Origin: Acidobacteriota bacterium
GTDB lineage: Bacteria > Acidobacteriota > Blastocatellia > Pyrinomonadales > Pyrinomonadaceae
DNA: 35,688 nucleotides
Reading direction: 5' to 3'
Assembly: GCA_023436495.1 (NCBI GenBank)
Contig: JAEZIT010000047.1
Location: 1-35,688, forward strand
A program made the translations under genes and the position numbers. The notes beneath the pieces are model-generated. The model saw nothing but the letters and a program-made list of their open reading frames with translations. It was not told where the DNA came from and searched no databases. Positions 32,203 to 35,688 of this stretch are shown one piece after another (position 1 is the stretch's first letter; each line of letters begins with the position of its first letter).

Positions 32203-33564
32203 TTAATTCTTAAGTTTTATCTCGACAAGGAGCCCTTCACCCGTATTGCGTGCGGTGATCGCCCCGCCGTGGGCCGACACTGCCCGTTCCGCGATCGCAA
32301 GCCCGAGCCCGATTCCGCCTGTTTTGCGTTCGCGGGCCTCGCCGATCCTATAGAACGGCTTGAACAGATTCGTGAGTTCCGCTTCCGGAACCCCGCCGCC
32401 GTGATCCTCTACATTGACGGACACCGAACCGCCGTTACAGTCCAGAGAAACGTTCACGTCCGTGCCTTCATTCGTGTACTTGACCGCATTTCTGACGACA
32501 TTCTCGATCGCACTCCGCAGCAATGGGCTGTTTCCCTTGATCCGACATTTGTCCGCGTGCGTGATCCGAACCGACTTCCCTTTTGGCTGAGCCTCGAAAT
32601 CGGCATCCGCGGCGATCTGTTCTACCAGTTCGCGAAGGTCAATATCCTTTAGGTCCACATCCTGCGATCCCGATTCGAGCTTGAACAATGTCAGAAGCCT
32701 CCCGATCATCTCGTTCAGACGATGGGATTCGGTCTCGATCCGGGCAAGCTGCGGTGATGTATCACCGTTCGCCTTTTGTTTTGCGATCTCGAGTGCCACG
32801 TTCATACGCGCGAGCGGCGAACGCAGTTCATGCGAAATATCGCGCGAGAGCCGCTGCTGCGACAGTATCAGCGATTCGATCCGTTCGGCCATTACGTCAA
32901 AATCCTGCGCCAGTGCGCCGAGATCGTCGCGGCGGCGTCCGACCTGTTCCGGAACGCGCGTTTTCAGGTCGCCTCCCGCAAGCTTTTGCGTTGCCTTGCG
33001 GATCTTTTCGATCGGCTGCGAAAGATATCGTGCGAGTGCCCAGCAAAGCAGGAGCGCCGTCAGCAGTAGCACGCCGAATCTTATATATCGCAGATAAGAC
33101 TCGCCAAAAACCGGCGTCGGCCTCGGGCGGTCCCACCGAATAATAAATACGAATCGGCCGCCGCTGTCCACCGTAAAGCTTTTTGCCGTCAGAGCTGTCT
33201 CGCCCTGCGGCATTTCAAATTGAACGTCGTTCTCAGCAAAAGTTCTTGAGATCAGGCCTGAATAGGCGTCAACATTCACACCCGCAGACAGCCAAGAACG
33301 CCCGTCCTGTGAGATGACGTCGACCTCGCTGATGGTTTCGGACGTTCGCAGCCGGTTCAAAAACCGCACGAGCCCCGCTTCGCCTTCCGACGCGAGGATC
33401 TGACCGGCTGTTTCCGCGTAGACGGTCGTCTGATTTCGTACGGAGACGCGCCATCGGCTGACAACGGGCTCCGTCTGCACCGACCAATTAAGAAAGAGCA
33501 CGACGCCGACCATCAGGGCGATCGCGGCAAGGAACCACAAAAAGATCTTGAGGAAAAGGTTCAT
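32203..33564 (-). CDS. Sensor histidine kinase, CpxA/EnvZ-like
   Basis: A 453-aa inner-membrane kinase. TM1 (about 8-26) and TM2 (about 162-180) enclose a ~135-residue periplasmic sensor domain (QTTVYAETAGQILASEGEAG...). The HAMP linker is about 180-233 (RYLSQPIEKIRKATQKLAGGD). The phosphoacceptor is H245 in DISHELRSPLARM, and the ATP domain has the N-box NVVRNAVKYT, G1 DHGGGVP, F-box LFKPFYR and G2 GGIGLGLAI. The HELRSPLARM sequence and gene order resemble CpxA of Proteobacteria. The start overlaps the regulator's stop by 4 bp (ATGA), so the pair is coupled. The stimulus is unknown; envelope stress is the analogy. Confidence 0.93.
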   Translation of the reverse strand: MNLFLKIFLWFLAAIALMVGVVLFLNWSVQTEPVVSRWRVSVRNQTTVYAETAGQILASEGEAGLVRFLNRLRTSETISEVDVISQDGRSWLSAGVNVDAYSGLISRTFAENDVQFEMPQGETALTAKSFTVDSGGRFVFIIRWDRPRPTPVFGESYLRYIRFGVLLLTALLLCWALARYLSQPIEKIRKATQKLAGGDLKTRVPEQVGRRRDDLGALAQDFDVMAERIESLILSQQRLSRDISHELRSPLARMNVALEIAKQKANGDTSPQLARIETESHRLNEMIGRLLTLFKLESGSQDVDLKDIDLRELVEQIAADADFEAQPKGKSVRITHADKCRIKGNSPLLRSAIENVVRNAVKYTNEGTDVNVSLDCNGGSVSVNVEDHGGGVPEAELTNLFKPFYRIGEARERKTGGIGLGLAIAERAVSAHGGAITARNTGEGLLVEIKLKN

Positions 33565-34253
33565 TCTTTTGTGTAGATATAACCGACGGATCTTACGGTC
33601 TTTATGCGCTCGCCGCCGTCAGGCCGCGGCCCGAGCTTTCGCCGCAAATTGCTGATGTGCATATCGAGGCTTCGGTCATAAGGCGATAACTTTCGTTCGA
33701 GGACGTTCTCGCTGAGGTCCTCTTTACGAATGACCTTTCCGGCCTCTTGAAGAAGCGCCGCCAGCAGGTCGAATTCCACGGACGTCAGGCCCACTTCTTC
33801 ACCCTCGAGTTTTACCGACCGCGAAGTTGCTGACAGTTCGACATCGCCGACGCTTATTCGTTCGGATTCGGTGCCCTCGGCATCTTCACCTGCGGAAACA
33901 CGTCGCAGGATCGCACGGAGCCGTGCGGCCAATTCACGCGGATTGAATGGTTTGGGCAAATAATCGTCTGCCCCGGATTCCAGCCCCACGATCCGCTCCA
34001 TATCGTCGCCGCGGGCGGTGAGCATAAGAATGGGAACATCGGACCGCTTACGAAGTTCACGCAGCACTTCGAAACCGTTCATCTTCGGCAGCATCACGTC
34101 GAGGATCGCAAGATCGTAATTGCCGCTCGCGGCACGCTCAAGCCCGCTCTCGCCGTCGTTGACCGATTCAGTCGCAAAGCCTTCGACCGTGAGGTATTCC
34201 GAGACCAGTTCGCACAGTTCTTCGTCGTCGTCGATGATGAGGATTTTATTCAT
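33561..34253 (-). CDS. OmpR-family response regulator, CpxR-like
   Basis: A 230-aa DNA-binding regulator. The receiver has the acidic cluster D8-D10 (LIIDDDEEL), phosphoacceptor D52 (LAILDVMLP), T in MLTARGDD and K in YLPKPF. The C-terminal winged helix contains LTSVEFDLLAALLQ, SPYDRSLDMHISNLRRKLG and IKTVRSVGYIY. The LERKLSPYDRSLDMHISNLRRKL region (cited by its ends) closely resembles proteobacterial CpxR. The ATG at 34253 is preferred over GTG at 34256; no Shine-Dalgarno sequence is present. A GTAAA-N5-GTAAA box 45 bases upstream suggests autoregulation. It lies 55 bases downstream of nagA on the same strand. Confidence 0.94.
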   Translation of the reverse strand: MNKILIIDDDEELCELVSEYLTVEGFATESVNDGESGLERAASGNYDLAILDVMLPKMNGFEVLRELRKRSDVPILMLTARGDDMERIVGLESGADDYLPKPFNPRELAARLRAILRRVSAGEDAEGTESERISVGDVELSATSRSVKLEGEEVGLTSVEFDLLAALLQEAGKVIRKEDLSENVLERKLSPYDRSLDMHISNLRRKLGPRPDGGERIKTVRSVGYIYTKE

Positions 34254-34297
34254 CACATCTACGATTCTACTAAAAAAATCGTAAAGGATGCCGAAGG

Positions 34298-34312
34298 TTT
34301 ACAATTCTTTAC
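34298..34312 (-). promoter_or_regulatory. CpxR-type operator (GTAAA-N5-GTAAA)
   Basis: On the minus strand GTAAA (34312-34308), five bases, GTAAA (34302-34298): an exact match to the CpxR box of enterobacteria. It overlaps the stop codon of nagA and lies 45 bases upstream of the CpxR-like regulator start, the expected place for autoregulation. Confidence 0.6.
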
Positions 34313-35469
34313 AACCCGGCCGGTATCGAATCCTCGACCGCGATCTGTCCGCCGATCATTACAAAGACTACTTCGCCCTTGTCATTCAGGCCCACTAGAT
34401 CGGCTCGCTTCCCGGCCTCGATCGATCCGTAGGCGCTTTCGAGGCCGAGCAGCCGCGCCGGATTCTCCGACGCCATCAATGAGACCTCGGCATCCGAAAA
34501 GCCCAACGATCGCATGCGGCTGACCGCGTCTAGCATCGTGATCACCGAACCCGCGATGCTGCCGCGTTCGTTTCGTGTTATGCCGTTTTCGACCGTGATC
34601 TGCTCGCCCCAAAGGCTAAATTCACCATCTCCCCTTCCCGTCGGCGCGACGGAATCGCTTATCAGCGACACTTTCGCCGGCGATTTAGTTCGGCACGCGA
34701 ATTCAAGCATTTTCGGATTCACATGCATGCCGTCCGCGATGATATCGAATGTGACGCCGTCATTCGTCAGAGCCCAACCTACGACACCGACATCGCGGTG
34801 ATGCAAGCCTGTCATTGCATTATAGAAATGCGTGATATGCCGTCCGCCCGCAGCGAAGGCTTCGTCGAGTATCGAAACGTCTGCTCGCGTGTGCCCAATC
34901 GAAACGACCCAGCCCTGCCGCACGAGTTCCCTTACAAGTTCGACCCCGCCCTCTATCTCCGGCGCCATCGTAGTCATATGCACGCCTTTCTTCAATTTAG
35001 GCAATTCGGCTGCTTGTCTCCCGGTGAACGATTTGAAATATTCGGGTCGCAGCGCGCCGCACATCTTCTCGTTCGCAAAGACTCCTTCATAATGCACTCC
35101 CACCGCCTGCGCGATGGGCTTCCCCACCTGTACTTCCATCAGACGGTCGATCGCTCCGATCACCCGCCGGTAATTCTCATCCGAATCCGGCACCACCGTC
35201 GGCATCCACGCCGTTACGCCGTTCCGCGCCAAAAACTCCGCGATCTCCAGCATCCCGTCCGTGTCCGCATCATTCACATCGACTCCGACAGCGCCATGAA
35301 TATGAACATCGATAAATCCCGGCATTAGCCGAGCGTGGCCAAGGTCGATCTCCCGCACATCTCCCGCCTCAAGGTTCTCCGCGATCGCGCCATTCTCAAC
35401 GTACAGTTCTTCCCCGGCACCGTCGCCCGCGAACCGGAAATTCTTTATTTTGAATGCATTATTCGACAT
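34309..35469 (-). CDS. nagA: N-acetylglucosamine-6-phosphate deacetylase
   Basis: A 386-aa cytosolic amidohydrolase converting GlcNAc-6-phosphate to glucosamine-6-phosphate and acetate, a step in amino-sugar and cell-wall recycling. Metal and catalytic residues are visible: HIHG (H56, H58), E128 in GVHYEGVF (family GLHLEGPF), H193 in GHTRAD, H214 in HFYNAM and D272 in ISDSVAPTG. The length is normal. The start at 35469 is preceded by a perfect -35 TTGACA and a weak -10 ending 6 nt away, so the message may be leaderless. No nagB or PTS genes are adjacent in the window; the neighbour upstream is a TonB-dependent receptor gene, separated by a terminator. Confidence 0.94.
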   Translation of the reverse strand: MSNNAFKIKNFRFAGDGAGEELYVENGAIAENLEAGDVREIDLGHARLMPGFIDVHIHGAVGVDVNDADTDGMLEIAEFLARNGVTAWMPTVVPDSDENYRRVIGAIDRLMEVQVGKPIAQAVGVHYEGVFANEKMCGALRPEYFKSFTGRQAAELPKLKKGVHMTTMAPEIEGGVELVRELVRQGWVVSIGHTRADVSILDEAFAAGGRHITHFYNAMTGLHHRDVGVVGWALTNDGVTFDIIADGMHVNPKMLEFACRTKSPAKVSLISDSVAPTGRGDGEFSLWGEQITVENGITRNERGSIAGSVITMLDAVSRMRSLGFSDAEVSLMASENPARLLGLESAYGSIEAGKRADLVGLNDKGEVVFVMIGGQIAVEDSIPAGL

Positions 35470-35475
35470 ATCAAT

Positions 35476-35504
35476 TCTTTATCGCCCGTCGCCGCGATTG
35501 TCAA
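35476..35504 (-). promoter_or_regulatory. Candidate nagA promoter
   Basis: On the minus strand: -35 TTGACA (35499-35504, perfect), 17-bp spacer, weak -10 TAAAGA (35476-35481). The ATG follows after 6 bases, pointing to a leaderless or near-leaderless transcript. Confidence 0.5.
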
Positions 35505-35519
35505 TCCGCCAACGAAAAA

Positions 35520-35547
35520 GCCCGCAGCACCTCTCGGCACCGCGGGC
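35520..35547 (-). terminator. Rho-independent terminator of the TonB-dependent receptor gene
   Basis: On the minus strand GCCCGC (35547-35542)/GCGGGC (35525-35520) form a 6-bp stem around a 16-nt loop, followed by TTTTT (35519-35515). It isolates the receptor gene from nagA. Confidence 0.7.
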
Positions 35548-35573
35548 AGTCCTAAAACATTTCGGGCCAAAAT

Positions 35574-35688
35574 CTAGAAATAGAATTTCGCACCGAACTG
35601 CATAACACGAGGGTCGCGATACGTCGTGACGCGTCCGAACGTCGACGAACCATTGCCTCCCTGGTCAACCGGCTGCGTAGTCGCATTC
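35574..35688 (-). CDS. TonB-dependent receptor, C-terminal end (partial)
   Basis: Only the last 37 codons are in the window; the gene continues past the right edge. The reading ends ...STFGRVTTYRDPRVMQFGAKFYF followed by TAG (cited as its end; F-G-A-K-F-Y-F terminal). The final strand with alternating hydrophobic residues and a terminal Phe is the outer-membrane insertion signal of beta-barrel proteins. The DPR-x-x-Q-F-x-x-(K/R)-F-x-F ending is typical of the large TonB-dependent receptors with a carboxypeptidase-like N-terminal domain that abound in acidobacteria. The N-terminal part cannot be assessed. A terminator follows the stop. Confidence 0.75.
   Translation of the reverse strand, partial: NATTQPVDQGGNGSSTFGRVTTYRDPRVMQFGAKFYF

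Overview
The window looks like a chromosomal segment of a Gram-negative, moderately GC-rich bacterium. Most likely it is an acidobacterium of the Blastocatellia/Pyrinomonadales type. This is an inference from the family mix: a TonB-dependent receptor ending in TTYRDPRVMQFGAKFYF, a DUF3857/transglutaminase protein, several secreted peptidases with Sec signals or lipoboxes, and a RAYT transposase with REP-like hairpins. No 16S or other phylogenetic marker is present. I see no tRNA, rRNA, CRISPR, plasmid or phage genes.

Layout: (1) 1-820, a REP-associated tyrosine transposase tightly framed by inverted and direct copies of a ~77-bp two-hairpin repeat. (2) 929-4434, a SAM methyltransferase (+) converging through a shared terminator on an exported M3 oligopeptidase that is coupled to a small thioredoxin-like [2Fe-2S] ferredoxin (-). 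(3) 4675-9448, an FHA-transmembrane-trypsin protein and a large exported DUF3857/transglutaminase protein (+). (4) 9449-9828, a gene-free stretch with two tandem repeats. (5) 9829-13088, a DHA2-type efflux transporter (-), an unrecognised 173-aa protein (+) and a PlsC acyltransferase (-). (6) 13297-19019, a saccharopine-dehydrogenase-like reductase, full-length cobalamin-dependent methionine synthase MetH and a DUF937 protein, all (-). MetH is preceded by a leader with a terminator hairpin and a possible antiterminator. (7) 19088-24506, an NHL-propeller/M23-peptidase lipoprotein translationally coupled to a secreted M24B aminopeptidase, then a lipoprotein overlapping a diacylglycerol-kinase-like lipid kinase (+). 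(8) 24513-29662, a promoter, a c-di-AMP (ydaO/yuaA) riboswitch and a terminator ahead of a DUF2490 outer-membrane protein, a YdhS-like FAD/NAD(P) protein and an acyl-synthetase/ACP/PlsC fusion (+). (9) 29789-32195, a secreted CocE/NonD hydrolase and a small membrane protein with a probable leaderless promoter (+). (10) 32203-35688, a CpxRA-like two-component system, nagA and the 3' end of a TonB-dependent receptor gene (-).

Common threads are envelope lipid and peptide turnover (two PlsC domains, an acyl-CoA/ACP synthetase, a lipid kinase, several exported peptidases) and envelope-stress or second-messenger control (a CpxR-like box, the c-di-AMP riboswitch). Many genes lack a Shine-Dalgarno sequence, and at least two have a promoter -10 element 6-7 nt from the start codon, so leaderless transcripts are likely. 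The most promising undescribed elements are the metH leader, the c-di-AMP switch on an outer-membrane protein operon, and the NHL-M23 fusion.
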